From Neobacillus sp. Marseille-Q6967 (GTDB lineage Bacteria; Bacillota; Bacilli; Bacillales; Cytobacillaceae), in NCBI RefSeq assembly GCF_946151075.1, contig NZ_CAMGZB010000001.1, positions 372,001 through 436,000 on the forward strand: DNA of 64,000 nt, written 5' to 3'. Under the pieces are notes generated by a model. That model searched no databases. It was not told the DNA's origin and worked only from the letters and a program-made list of their open reading frames with translations. Positions 40,657 to 49,054 of this stretch are shown here, piece by piece. The position numbers and the translations under genes were made by a program. Every line of letters starts with the position of its first letter. The stretch's first letter is position 1.

Positions 40657-41436
40657 CTACACATGTGCAGGTTTGTTTTGATAACCCATACTTTGTGAAA
40701 TCCTGAGTGCAGATTCTTTAATCCGTTGAATCACTTCCGTGAGCCTATCATCATCCATCCTCATTTTCGGGGCTGCACAGCTGATGGCAGCAATTGCATT
40801 ACCTTTATGATCGAAAATAGGGGCGGCAACGCATTTAAGACCCAGTTCGATTTCCTCATCATCCGTCGCGTATCCCTGTTCTCGGACGGTTTGTAAATGT
40901 TTTTTAATTTCATCTCTTTCCGTCATCGTAAATTCTGTATACGGTTCCAATTCTGCGTTAGATAATAGTCTTTCAATTTCTTCTTCCTCCTGAAAGGCAA
41001 GAATCGATTTACCGACTCCCGTACAATGAAGCGGTGCCTTCTTCCCGACCTGTGAGTAAATTCTCAAAGCCCGGGGGCCATCTAACTTTTCAACGTAAAT
41101 GACTTCTCCTCTTTCAAAAACCACAAGGTGTACTGTTTCTTTCAGCTCATCCACCAGTTCTTTTATGATCGGCCGGGCGATTTTCCCAAGGTCAAAATGA
41201 TTGCTGACCATGTTGCCCAGTTCAAATAGCTTCAAGCCTAATTTGTATTTCAAATCATCTGGATTTTGCTGAAGATATCCTCTAAACTCAAGCGTCTTAA
41301 TAATGCCATGAACCGTACTTTTGGATAACCCCAGCTTATCGCTAATTTCCTTTACGCTTAATTCTTGATGGGATGTTAAAAACAGCTCAAGGACATCCGC
41401 AGCTCTTTCAATCGATTGGATAAGACGTTCAGTCAT
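40657..41436 (-). CDS. IclR family transcriptional regulator
   Basis: 259 residues from ATG 41434-41436, eight bases after GAGGAGG; an upstream in-frame start is not needed. N-terminal winged helix-turn-helix (LSVKEISDKLGLSKSTVHGI), then the IclR effector domain with VERGEVIYVEKLDGPRALRI-like sequence, CTGVGKSILAF and DDEEIELGLKCVAAPIFDH. It probably controls its own unit with mhpF and mhpE, and perhaps the main operon, in response to an aromatic intermediate. A TTCGA-N5-TCGAA palindrome lies just upstream. Confidence 0.9.
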   Translation of the reverse strand: MTERLIQSIERAADVLELFLTSHQELSVKEISDKLGLSKSTVHGIIKTLEFRGYLQQNPDDLKYKLGLKLFELGNMVSNHFDLGKIARPIIKELVDELKETVHLVVFERGEVIYVEKLDGPRALRIYSQVGKKAPLHCTGVGKSILAFQEEEEIERLLSNAELEPYTEFTMTERDEIKKHLQTVREQGYATDDEEIELGLKCVAAPIFDHKGNAIAAISCAAPKMRMDDDRLTEVIQRIKESALRISQSMGYQNKPAHV

Positions 41437-41457
41437 ATTAAATACCTCCTCCTCTTG

Positions 41458-41472
41458 TTCGACATTATCGAA
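41458..41472 (-). promoter_or_regulatory. palindromic operator candidate for the IclR protein
   Basis: TTCGA-CATTA-TCGAA, a 15-base inverted repeat about 20 bases upstream of the start codon of the IclR gene, suited to autoregulation. Confidence 0.45.
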
Positions 41473-41725
41473 TGCCATTCGTAAATTTCGGTTCCTATGA
41501 ATTTATAGTAACTCCGGTCAGAATTGTCTGTCAATATTTTTTTATGCCAGGCTATTGGTCATGGCCCTATTTAGTATTTTTCCAAATTTCGGTTATTACA
41601 ACCTTCTGCTTTGACCGTACATTGATTTTTCTATATGTTTCGGTCATTGAATTATTAAGTTTGGGGAAATTGGGTTTAGGTTAGACTAGATGAAGTTAAA
41701 AAGTTGACTGAAAGGGAGAAGTTTT

Positions 41726-42208
41726 GTGGCTATCGAACGGAAAAATTCAAATGTTCCCGCTTACTCAGGCAGGAATCTTGTATCAGGGTGTTTATTTGGA
41801 ATCGGGCTTGTCGCCTTTGTCGATGAAGCCATTTTCCACCAGCTGCTGCATTGGCACCATTTTTATGATAAATCAACCACCGATATCGGGCTGGTTTCAG
41901 ATGGTCTTTTTCACGCATTGAGTTGGTTTTCGACGATTGCTTCCTTATTTCTTTTGGCCGACCTTCGCCGGCGCGATGCCTTTTGGTTGAAACGGTGGGT
42001 AGGAGCAGTGCTGCTTGGAGGCGGTGGATTTCAATTATACGACGGTATAATTCAGCACAAAATGATGGGGCTTCATCAAATTCGTTATAACGTCGATGTT
42101 CTTCCTTACGATTTGACCTGGAACATCCTTGCCGCTCTCATGGTCATTTTGGGTTTTTTCCTTGTCCGCCGGACACAGAAGGTTGGGAATTTAGTACATG
42201 AATCATAA
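41726..42208 (+). CDS. DUF2243 family membrane protein
   Basis: 160 residues from GTG 41726 with AAAGGGAGAA upstream. Four membrane segments; the signature GIGLVAFVDEAIFHQLLHWHH and later LYDGIIQHKMMGLHQIRY place paired histidines at both faces, as in DUF2243. These proteins often accompany CtaG in genomes. The next gene overlaps it by 11 bases and encodes a CtaG-type protein, so the two form one unit, perhaps in copper delivery or oxidase assembly (inference). Confidence 0.87.
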   Translation: MAIERKNSNVPAYSGRNLVSGCLFGIGLVAFVDEAIFHQLLHWHHFYDKSTTDIGLVSDGLFHALSWFSTIASLFLLADLRRRDAFWLKRWVGAVLLGGGGFQLYDGIIQHKMMGLHQIRYNVDVLPYDLTWNILAALMVILGFFLVRRTQKVGNLVHES

Positions 42209-42980
42209 TCATTATCACGGTGAAAGCTCATATGAACCAATCTGGGTTATACTCTTTCTTTTACTCATCCTTTTTTATTCTCTTGCAGCACTTCGTCATA
42301 ACAAATGGCCCTTATCCCGTTACGTGTTTTGGGGCCTCGGGCTTTTTTGTATCATGATCACATTAACAGGGCCTATCTCAAACCTTGCCCATGAAGATTT
42401 CACGTTTCATATGCTCGGCCATCTGCTTCTTGGAATGTTAGCCCCGCTGCTACTAGCCTTGGCGGCACCGATGACGCTTATTTTTCGGACACTTAGCTTA
42501 AAGAAAGCACGGAGTCTTTCCCGTTTTTTAAAAAGCCGGCCTGTCAGCATGTATCGTCATCCTGTGCTGGCATCCTTCCTTAACATTGGGGGACTATGGC
42601 TGCTCTATACTACGGGAATGTATGCTTCGATGAAGGAGAATATCTTTCTTCATGTATTGGTCCACATCCATGTTTTTGTTGCCGGCTATCTTTACACGAT
42701 TTCCATAGTTTATATAGACCCGGCACCACACCGTTACAGCTATACGTTCCGTTCGATTGTGCTCATCCTATCCTTGGCCGGACACAGTATTTTATCCAAA
42801 TATCTCTACACCCACCCTCCTGCAGGTGTACCGTTAGAACAGGCTGAACAAGGAGCGATGATGATGTATTATGGAGGGGATGTTATTGATATGATTCTCA
42901 TTTGGCTGCTGTGTTATCAATGGTACAAAGCAACAAGTCCCCGTATTACACAGCATAAAGGAGACTTGGAATCTATGTAA
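42198..42980 (+). CDS. CtaG/caa3-type cytochrome oxidase assembly membrane protein
   Basis: 260 residues; the ATG at 42198 overlaps the upstream gene. Seven membrane segments. HMLGHLLLGMLAPLLLALAAP, with SNLAHEDFTFHMLGH before it, and LVHIHVFVAGYLYT later are the caa3_CtaG family histidine motifs. Members are needed for CuA/CuB site formation in cytochrome caa3. No oxidase genes are adjacent. It forms a unit with the DUF2243 gene. Confidence 0.88.
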   Translation: MNHNHYHGESSYEPIWVILFLLLILFYSLAALRHNKWPLSRYVFWGLGLFCIMITLTGPISNLAHEDFTFHMLGHLLLGMLAPLLLALAAPMTLIFRTLSLKKARSLSRFLKSRPVSMYRHPVLASFLNIGGLWLLYTTGMYASMKENIFLHVLVHIHVFVAGYLYTISIVYIDPAPHRYSYTFRSIVLILSLAGHSILSKYLYTHPPAGVPLEQAEQGAMMMYYGGDVIDMILIWLLCYQWYKATSPRITQHKGDLESM

Positions 42981-43108
42981 TTGCATTTACTGGTCTCATG
43001 AGTGACTCATGACGACTGTAATTCCATCTTCCTTGCTTTTTCGGGACTCATGAAATTTCCACGACTGTACTCCTTTCTAATCGGCTTTTTGCAAATCTTT
43101 TTTAAAAA

Positions 43109-43143
43109 TAAAAAGGCTGGAAAGTTAGCTTTCCAGTCCTTTT
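43109..43143. terminator. bidirectional terminator
   Basis: AAAAAGG-CTGGAAAG / CTTTCCAG-TCCTTTT with a four-base loop between converging genes. The 128 bases before it hold only two diverged direct repeats (CGACTGTA at 43013 and 43062). Confidence 0.8.
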
Positions 43144-43161
43144 GCCATTCTTTTTGAAATC

Positions 43162-44268
43162 TTATCCCGCTTTTTTAAATAAATACTTAATCTTATCCAC
43201 AACCAATTTAGGATGGGGCTGACTGTTGATTAATAAAAGCAATTGAACCACCAAGATGGGCAGGAAGGATTTCTTATACGCTAAATACTTCGGTTCCCAT
43301 GTACAGGCGAATTTACTTTTAAATTCTTTCAGCCCTTTGAATTTATAAAATGAGTTTCCGTGAAGATAGGCGAAGCGTGCCAGTTTTTCTTTTTTAAACG
43401 AAAATGGACTGTCCCCGACATGCGCAAGAGGCGCCATTCCTAAACTGCAGTGCTGATAGCCATGTTCTTTCGCCCATTTAAAAATATGAATAAATAAGAC
43501 ATCCATTGTTCCATGCGGGCTTTCGGAAGATTTTCTCATTAAATCAATGTTGATCGTTTTTTTATAATCGTTTCCGAGTGTCGCAAACGCTACGATATTC
43601 CCCTCTGGGTCCGATAATAAAGCAATCGGAAAACAGGAAACATACTCCTCACTGAAAGATACGACAGAAAAACCCTTTTCCTTCTGATCACCAAGCCATG
43701 AGTCCGAAATCACTCTTAGCTCCGAGAGCAGATCATTGGAGTAGGGGGGGTTTATAACATTAAAAGTATAAGAATTACGGCTAAATTTATTTAACCTAGT
43801 TCGCAATTTTGCACCTTGTTTTCCCTCAAGCGTAAAGTAATCGAGGTTGACAATCGCCTCTTCCCCCAGCTTCAAGAACCGATACCCTGTGTCATGATAA
43901 TAATGCATGAATCGAGAGCTGATTTGATAAAAAATAGGTGTAAGTCTTAAGCTTTTACTATATTCATTAAATTCTTGGATGGCCGCTTGAATCGAAGCTT
44001 CTTCTCCAAGCGGATCGCCAAGAACGACCAATTTATTTCCAATTTTCTTATAGGCGATTAATACTTTCCCGCCCTGCGCCCAGTATACATCTTTGTCTTG
44101 TAACAAGATGAGATGTGACAGATGATTTCCGCCTTTTTCTTCTAAAAAAGGAATAATGCGCTCCAATTCGAGTTCTTCGCTCATTGGAGATACCCCCTTT
44201 TTTCCTCTATTTAAATAGTAATTTACAATTCCTATAGTGAATAAAAAGAAAAGTGAGATTTCAATCAT
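43162..44268 (-). CDS. MprF C-terminal-like aminoacyl-phosphatidylglycerol synthase domain protein (DUF2156)
   Basis: 368 residues with AGGAGG before the start. One N-terminal membrane segment (ISLFFLFTIGIVNYYL) replaces the usual flippase half of MprF. The rest is the double-GNAT DUF2156 domain: HLILLQDKDVYWAQGGKVLIAY, VVLGDPLGEEAS, RLNKFSRNSYTFNVI and LGMAPLAHVGDSPFSF. It could transfer Lys or Ala from tRNA to phosphatidylglycerol, or another acceptor, but without the flippase domain the lipid would stay on the inner leaflet. It is divergent from the SCP2-like gene. Confidence 0.86.
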   Translation of the reverse strand: MIEISLFFLFTIGIVNYYLNRGKKGVSPMSEELELERIIPFLEEKGGNHLSHLILLQDKDVYWAQGGKVLIAYKKIGNKLVVLGDPLGEEASIQAAIQEFNEYSKSLRLTPIFYQISSRFMHYYHDTGYRFLKLGEEAIVNLDYFTLEGKQGAKLRTRLNKFSRNSYTFNVINPPYSNDLLSELRVISDSWLGDQKEKGFSVVSFSEEYVSCFPIALLSDPEGNIVAFATLGNDYKKTINIDLMRKSSESPHGTMDVLFIHIFKWAKEHGYQHCSLGMAPLAHVGDSPFSFKKEKLARFAYLHGNSFYKFKGLKEFKSKFACTWEPKYLAYKKSFLPILVVQLLLLINSQPHPKLVVDKIKYLFKKAG

Positions 44269-44373
44269 TAAGGAAAGACCTCCTGAAAAAATTCACCTTT
44301 TTAAAGATAACATACAAGGCCCTTTAAAAATAGATAAATTCTTTTCCAAAAGTTCAAAAAAATTTCACCCATT

Positions 44374-44395
44374 CATACCAGTATGTACTAGTATG
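44374..44395. promoter_or_regulatory. overlapping palindromes CATACCAGTATG-TACTAGTATG
   Basis: CATAC-CA-GTATG is followed at once by a second related palindrome TACTAGTATG. It sits between the divergent DUF2156 and SCP2-like genes and has the look of a TetR/AcrR-family operator; no such regulator gene is in the window. Confidence 0.45.
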
Positions 44396-44468
44396 ATTAA
44401 ACTGTTAGATCTCATATTGGAGGGATAGTCATGTCAAAACAATTAAAGAGTATTCTTTAGAGGATTTA

Positions 44469-44795
44469 ATGGGTAGAATCGAAGAAATTTTCAATGCAAA
44501 TCCCAGACCAATTCAAGGCTTTAACGCTGTCGTGCAATACGATGTACACGGAGAGGAGAAAGGGACGTATCAGCACTTTTTTCAGAATGGAAAATTAACC
44601 ATCAAAAAAGGAGTATCAACGACACCTCATTGTACCATGATTTTGTCCTACGATAATTTTAAACGATTTGTTTTATGTAAGCAAAGCGGCACTATGGCAT
44701 TATTGACCGGCAAAGTAAGAGTCCTAGGAAATTTGAGTACCGCCATGCATATTGAAACCATCCTCCGAAGATATAACATTAAAGAACCATTTTGA
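44469..44795 (+). CDS. SCP2 sterol-carrier-like protein, 5' end frameshifted
   Basis: 108 residues from ATG 44469 with AGAGG five bases upstream. SCP2-type lipid-binding domain: GFNAVVQYDVHGEEKGTYQH, VSTTPHCTMILSYDNFKRFV and GTMALLTGKVRVLGNL. The upstream sequence in this frame (VKTIKEYSLEDL) is the natural N-terminus, but the strong ribosome site GGAGGG serves ATG 44431 in another frame, which stops after nine codons. One extra A in the AAAA run at 44436-44439 would restore the full frame. This is a real deletion, slippage, or a sequencing error. Confidence 0.8.
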   Translation: MGRIEEIFNANPRPIQGFNAVVQYDVHGEEKGTYQHFFQNGKLTIKKGVSTTPHCTMILSYDNFKRFVLCKQSGTMALLTGKVRVLGNLSTAMHIETILRRYNIKEPF

Positions 44796-44804
44796 AATAG
44801 TTAT

Positions 44805-44845
44805 AAAAGGAGATCATCAGTACTTGTCTGGTTATCTCCTTTTTT
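44805..44845 (+). terminator. intrinsic terminator
   Basis: AAAAGGAGAT / ATCTCCTTTTTT with a 19-base loop, after the SCP2-like gene. Confidence 0.8.
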
Positions 44846-44896
44846 AACGAGTAGTATTGGTTTTTCCATACAAACTAATAATTGGAGGTGAAGACA

Positions 44897-45043
44897 GTGC
44901 CGAATAAAAATCCAATCGAATTTACAGGGAAAGTGTTAGATCAACGTAATAATCTTACAGGTCCTGATGATCCTGGCAAGGGGTCGTACCCGGAGAGACC
45001 CCAACATGTTCCAATCCAGCAGTCAAAAAATAAAAACCGTTAA
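44897..45043 (+). CDS. 48-residue Pro/Asn-rich small protein
   Basis: GTG 44897 with GGAGGTG six bases upstream. The product is hydrophilic, without Cys, and disordered-looking (FTGKVLDQRNNLTGPDD, then PGKGSYPERPQHVPIQ). A strong terminator follows directly. Size and composition recall minor small acid-soluble spore or coat proteins of Bacillus, but I do not recognise a family. Confidence 0.6.
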   Translation: MPNKNPIEFTGKVLDQRNNLTGPDDPGKGSYPERPQHVPIQQSKNKNR

Positions 45044-45049
45044 AACAGA

Positions 45050-45083
45050 AAATGATTCTGCAGTGAGTTTTGCAGAATCATTT
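45050..45083. terminator. bidirectional terminator
   Basis: AAATGATTCTGCA / TGCAGAATCATTT with an eight-base loop, between converging small genes. Confidence 0.85.
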
Positions 45084-45092
45084 CTTGTTCTT

Positions 45093-45278
45093 TTATTCGC
45101 CTTCGTTCACAACAATTTTAAAACCGTTTTGTTGCGGACCGTCTTCATATACATCTCTTGTCACGATGTAGTATGTTTCATCATTATTGGTAATTACTAC
45201 TTCACTCGGGCTCTTATCCACCGCAGCCGCCTCTAAATTGTCATAACCCATTCCTAATTTTGAAATATCCACTGACAT
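45093..45278 (-). CDS. 61-residue small acidic protein
   Basis: ATG with AGAGGAAAG upstream. It contains SPSEVVITNNDETYYIVTRD and ends GFKIVVNEGE, an acidic alpha/beta-looking sequence with no membrane segment. No known family and no catalytic motif. It shares a terminator with the converging 48-residue gene. Confidence 0.65.
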   Translation of the reverse strand: MSVDISKLGMGYDNLEAAAVDKSPSEVVITNNDETYYIVTRDVYEDGPQQNGFKIVVNEGE

Positions 45279-45349
45279 TCACTTTCCTCTTTTCTATTTT
45301 TTACTGGATTTTATCGTTTTTTTCGTGATGAGGCAAGCCTTATTTTAAC

Positions 45350-45420
45350 GAATCAAACGTTAGTTGTATTCGTTCCTTACATAGCATAGGTTTGGTCAAA
45401 GTTAATTAAACGTTTGATTA
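45350..45420 (+). promoter_or_regulatory. two TAATCAAACGTTTGATTA-type operator sites
   Basis: The site 45403-45420 (TAATTAAACGTTTGATTA) matches the palindrome with one change. A weaker copy (GAATCAAACGTTAGTTGT) lies at 45350-45367. Both are within 160 bases upstream of the DUF3949 gene. The same palindrome precedes the MFS gene at 61285. Confidence 0.5.
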
Positions 45421-45508
45421 GTATTTATATAAAGCTCTTATACTTTGAAACCTTTCCTATTCCAATTCCGTAAATATATGGAAAGAAGGTAAAACAGGGG
45501 GAGATTAG

Positions 45509-45769
45509 ATGGATAAAGTATTCTGGGCTTTCATCCTTGGTTATGTTTTGCTCTCGATTATCTTAGTCCCTTTTCAATACCGATATATCGAGCAATTAGA
45601 AAAGATGAGAAAGGCCAACGAGAAGAAAGGTAAGAGTCAAGGTGAGATGTTTGAAGACATGGAATTTGAGAATCAAGTGTTACATGCCAATGCACAAGGA
45701 AACTTACTCTTCATTTTAGCCAATATACTCGCAACCATTTTATATAAAATAAAACATCGAAAGAAGTAA
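45509..45769 (+). CDS. DUF3949 family small membrane protein
   Basis: 86 residues; AGGGGGAG before the ATG. An N-terminal membrane segment (VFWAFILGYVLLSIILVPF) and a second one (LLFILANILATILYKI) flank a charged cytoplasmic stretch EQLEKMRKANEKKGKSQGEM. This matches DUF3949, found in Bacillaceae, function unknown. The palindromic sites upstream suggest control by a TetR-type repressor. Confidence 0.8.
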   Translation: MDKVFWAFILGYVLLSIILVPFQYRYIEQLEKMRKANEKKGKSQGEMFEDMEFENQVLHANAQGNLLFILANILATILYKIKHRKK

Positions 45770-45778
45770 AGATAAAAG

Positions 45779-45809
45779 AAAAAATCCTGTCAAATAAGCA
45801 GGATTTTTT
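45779..45809. terminator. bidirectional terminator
   Basis: AAAAAATCCTG / CAGGATTTTTT with a nine-base loop, shared by the DUF3949 gene and the end of the sigma-54 operon. Confidence 0.88.
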
Positions 45810-45823
45810 CTACAAATTAAGGT

Positions 45824-46732
45824 TTAGCTAATTTTCTCTAATTGACTATAATTTAAACTTTTCTTAAAGAATGTTTCAAGTTGCTGTATTAATTCTTGGA
45901 AAACCGGATGTTCATGATACATAAAGTCATTATGTTTTCCATTAATAATGTATAGCTGCTTTGGTTCTGTTGCTGCTTTAAAGAAATAAATGGATTCATC
46001 TACTGGATGAAGAAGATTATCCTTTCCATGTGCGACAAATAATGGACATTGAATATCTTTGGCTATTTTATCAGCGTTCAAGCTAATAATAGACTCCGTA
46101 AATTGTAATTGTGTTTGTTTCCCAAATGGGGACAACGGTGCCAATTCTTTTTGTACGTAATCATTTGTTGCTGGATCTAATGGATAATGGATAAACGGAT
46201 CTTCATATTTAGAACTGCCGGTTGTGACGCGAAGAATACGATCTTCTTCCACCATTTTTTTAATTTCTACCCACTCAACAAATGAATGGATGGATTTTAG
46301 CCATCTTTCACCATTAAAGAAACCGTTTAAAGCGGCAACCGACTTCACTCGGTCATCGGATGCTGCGACACGAACAACATTAGACGCCCCCATTCCCCAA
46401 CCGATTAATCCGATGTTTTCAGGATCAACCTCTTCCTGAATTTGCAAGAAAGTAATGGCATTTATAATATCTTGTACTTGTTCATCCAAAATGACTCTTC
46501 CCTGCTGCCCCTCACTTTGTGCAAATCCACGGTAATCAAAACCAAGACAAACATATCCAGCCTCCGTCAAATTACGGGCAAATAAACGAGGATAAAATTC
46601 ATTAAAGCCCTGGTATCCAGAGTTAGGAATGATTGCTGGTCTTTTTTCCCCTGGTTGATAATCATCTGGTAAATAAATTGTCCCATCTAATTTAAATCCT
46701 TCACTATAAAAGCTAATTTGGCGTTCTCTCAT
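45824..46732 (-). CDS. alpha/beta hydrolase family protein lacking the nucleophile Ser
   Basis: 302 residues with GGAGGAAAT before the ATG. Alpha/beta hydrolase fold: GTIYLPDDYQPGEKRPAII, GFDYRGFAQSEG, and LFVAHGKDNLLHPVDES with Asp and INGKHNDFMYHEHP with His. At the nucleophile elbow the sequence is LIGWGMGASNV, so the central residue is Gly instead of Ser. Either it uses a different mechanism, as in non-hydrolytic members (dehalogenase- or lyase-like), or it is inactive. Last gene of the operon that begins with the OpuC-like permease. Confidence 0.82.
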   Translation of the reverse strand: MRERQISFYSEGFKLDGTIYLPDDYQPGEKRPAIIPNSGYQGFNEFYPRLFARNLTEAGYVCLGFDYRGFAQSEGQQGRVILDEQVQDIINAITFLQIQEEVDPENIGLIGWGMGASNVVRVAASDDRVKSVAALNGFFNGERWLKSIHSFVEWVEIKKMVEEDRILRVTTGSSKYEDPFIHYPLDPATNDYVQKELAPLSPFGKQTQLQFTESIISLNADKIAKDIQCPLFVAHGKDNLLHPVDESIYFFKAATEPKQLYIINGKHNDFMYHEHPVFQELIQQLETFFKKSLNYSQLEKIS

Positions 46733-46744
46733 TTTTATTTCCTC

Positions 46745-48076
46745 CTATGTTTCATTAATTTGTATTTTTTTACTCAACTCGCGTATATTTTTAAGTTCTT
46801 CAATATTCTGGATACAATGAAATAGATCATCACAACGCTTTTTTCCCAAAATTGGCTCTACTAAACTATTAAACTTTTTCCTTTTTTCAGGTAAAGAAAG
46901 GGGATAGTCATAGTCTCCCTTTGCTTGATGAATCCCAGAAGAAAATAGCTTCCCTTCGGAATCTTCTATTTCCATTCTGCTAAGAGCCTTTTTAGGAAAC
47001 TCACGATTGAATTCATCACTTACGTAAACCTCAATCATATCCATAATTCTCAGTATCTTCGGATTTTTAAATTCTTTTAATACCTGCTTAGATCCAACTT
47101 CACCTGAATAAAGATATGCTGCAATTGGATAGGTTAAATTATATTGTGCTTCTTCTGTATTTTTTGGATGGCTTCTGCTTAAACTGGCTGACTCGGTAAA
47201 TGTATAAACTCTTATTTTGCTAACATTTCCTGCACCCAAATTATATTTTTCTAGCAATTCCTTTAACGCTTCAATCCCCGGCTGTGCCCATCTGCAGCAG
47301 GCATAAGGCTTATAATAGAGTTCTTCAATTCTATATAACTGCCCAAGTTCATTTAAGTAAGGAACTGCTTCCTCCATTTCAAACAGAGATGGGATTCCAG
47401 TAAAGCCACCTTTTACCAAGTAAGCCGCACTGATTCCTGTCATACTTCCCCAGCCGATACCATCCTTCAGCATAGATGGCTTTTCAATACAGCGCATCAT
47501 CGGTGAATAAGTGGATTGGTATTCGGCGATACCGAGTGCATGATTTATTTCACCTTTAGATAATCCTAGCACCCTGCCCACCCCAGCCGCTGCTCCAATT
47601 GCTCCCCATGAACCGGTACAATGGTATTCAGGACGAAGATGATGGGCGAGAATCCCTGCTCTTATTGCCACCTCATAGCCAATCAACAAGGAGGACATAT
47701 ATTCTAAACCTGAAAGATTGAACTCTTCTGCAGCAGCAAACACAGCTGGAAAAACGACCGCGCCTGGGTGTCCTTTTACTAAGCGATGACCATCATCCAT
47801 ATCCAGTGCATTTGCGGATGTTGCATTGACAAGAGCAGCCCCAGATGCACTTATTTTATGAGACCCCATGAATATAGAACTTTCACCAAATCCCCACTGA
47901 CTTTCGGAAAACTTTTTTACAATATCAAAGGCTTCTGTTTTTGTACCAGCAATAGTGCAGGCAATAATATCAGCCAGTGCCTCCTTTAATGCAAGCTTTA
48001 CCTGGGCGGGAGCCGAAGAATAAGATTCTCCCCTTACATATTCCGCCAAATTGCCAGGAGCAAATAGCACCTCCAT
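46745..48076 (-). CDS. MmgE/PrpD family dehydratase/isomerase-like protein
   Basis: 443 residues from ATG 48074-48076 after AGGG (start uncertain; TTG 48094 is possible). Long helical N-domain with ALADIIACTIAGTKTEAFDI, SANALDMDDGHRLVKGHPGAVVFPAVFAA (typical D-D-x-H segment) and the C-terminal lid KPYACCRWAQPGIEAL. The family includes 2-methylcitrate dehydratase and cis-aconitate decarboxylase; relatives act on various hydroxy and carboxy acids. It is placed directly after the ABC transporter genes, so it should act on the imported compound or an early product. Confidence 0.87.
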   Translation of the reverse strand: MEVLFAPGNLAEYVRGESYSSAPAQVKLALKEALADIIACTIAGTKTEAFDIVKKFSESQWGFGESSIFMGSHKISASGAALVNATSANALDMDDGHRLVKGHPGAVVFPAVFAAAEEFNLSGLEYMSSLLIGYEVAIRAGILAHHLRPEYHCTGSWGAIGAAAGVGRVLGLSKGEINHALGIAEYQSTYSPMMRCIEKPSMLKDGIGWGSMTGISAAYLVKGGFTGIPSLFEMEEAVPYLNELGQLYRIEELYYKPYACCRWAQPGIEALKELLEKYNLGAGNVSKIRVYTFTESASLSRSHPKNTEEAQYNLTYPIAAYLYSGEVGSKQVLKEFKNPKILRIMDMIEVYVSDEFNREFPKKALSRMEIEDSEGKLFSSGIHQAKGDYDYPLSLPEKRKKFNSLVEPILGKKRCDDLFHCIQNIEELKNIRELSKKIQINET

Positions 48077-48097
48077 CACATCCCTATTAATCAACCT

Positions 48098-49030
48098 TTA
48101 TTTTTTTACCAGCCCTTCTTTTTCCAACCACTCACGGCTTACTTCTGTAACATCCTTATGCTCTACATCCACAGAGTAATTGAGGGACATCATCGTTTCA
48201 TTATCAAGTAAATCAGCGAGCTTATTCAGTAATTTAGGAAGTTCAGGATTTTTATCGGCTACTTCCTGACTCACAACCGGAACCCCATTGTATGCTGGGA
48301 AAAATTGCTTATCATCTTCGAGAACGACAAGATTAAAGCCCTGGATCCGCCCATCTGTAGCAAAACCAACAGAAACATCAACCTGTCCATCCTTTAAAGC
48401 GTTATAAAGCAGCCCAGAATCCATTTTTACAACGTTCTTGGAAGGAAATTCAAAACCGTAATGCTTTTCTAATCCTTTCACTCCATCCTCACGTGCATAA
48501 AATTCTGCATTGGAAGCAAACTTTAGTTTTTCCGGATCATTTTCAACTAACTTAGCTAAATCGGAAATCGTTTTTACACCCAATTTATCTGCTGTATCTT
48601 TTTTCATCAAAATTGCATAAGTATTGTTAAAGTTTGCTTTATTTAACCAAGCGATTCCGTTTTTCTTATCATTTTCCTTTACTTTTTCATACGCTTTGTC
48701 TGAATCTGCTTCTACTTCTTGTTTTTGATATACAACTAATCCAGTGCCTGTATATTCCCAATACGTATCAATTTGTCCATTTTCTAATGCTGATCGTACG
48801 ACGGTACTTCCCATATTGCTTGCTTCCTCGACATCAAAACCATTTTCTTTTAAGTAAATAGCCGTTATTTTAGCAAGAATTTGCTGCTCCGTAAAATCCT
48901 TTCCGCCTACCGTCACCTTCCCTTTTCCTTTGCTAGAACCATCTCCCTCCTTACCTGAAGTTGAACTATTACAAGCTGCTAATGAGAATAACAGAATAAC
49001 AGCAAATAACAACGATACGAATTTTTTCAT
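48098..49030 (-). CDS. OpuC-type ABC transporter substrate-binding lipoprotein
   Basis: 310 residues. The lipoprotein signal (FVSLLFAVILLFSLAAC) places the lipidated Cys at residue 20. The mature domain contains VTVGGKDFTEQQILAKITAI, GSTVVRSALENGQIDTYWEY and NALKDGQVDVSVGFATDGRI, matching the glycine-betaine/choline-type OpuAC family (OpuCC, OsmF). It captures a small solute, often a quaternary amine, for the permease pair. The adjacent catabolic genes point to a nutrient rather than an osmolyte role. Confidence 0.9.
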   Translation of the reverse strand: MKKFVSLLFAVILLFSLAACNSSTSGKEGDGSSKGKGKVTVGGKDFTEQQILAKITAIYLKENGFDVEEASNMGSTVVRSALENGQIDTYWEYTGTGLVVYQKQEVEADSDKAYEKVKENDKKNGIAWLNKANFNNTYAILMKKDTADKLGVKTISDLAKLVENDPEKLKFASNAEFYAREDGVKGLEKHYGFEFPSKNVVKMDSGLLYNALKDGQVDVSVGFATDGRIQGFNLVVLEDDKQFFPAYNGVPVVSQEVADKNPELPKLLNKLADLLDNETMMSLNYSVDVEHKDVTEVSREWLEKEGLVKK

Positions 49031-49054
49031 ATAATTTCCTCCCCTTTACTATCA

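Noticed and set aside
42981..43108. Possible short gene after CtaG
   Set aside because: Contains only diverged direct repeats (CGACTGTA at 43013 and 43062) and no frame with a ribosome site.
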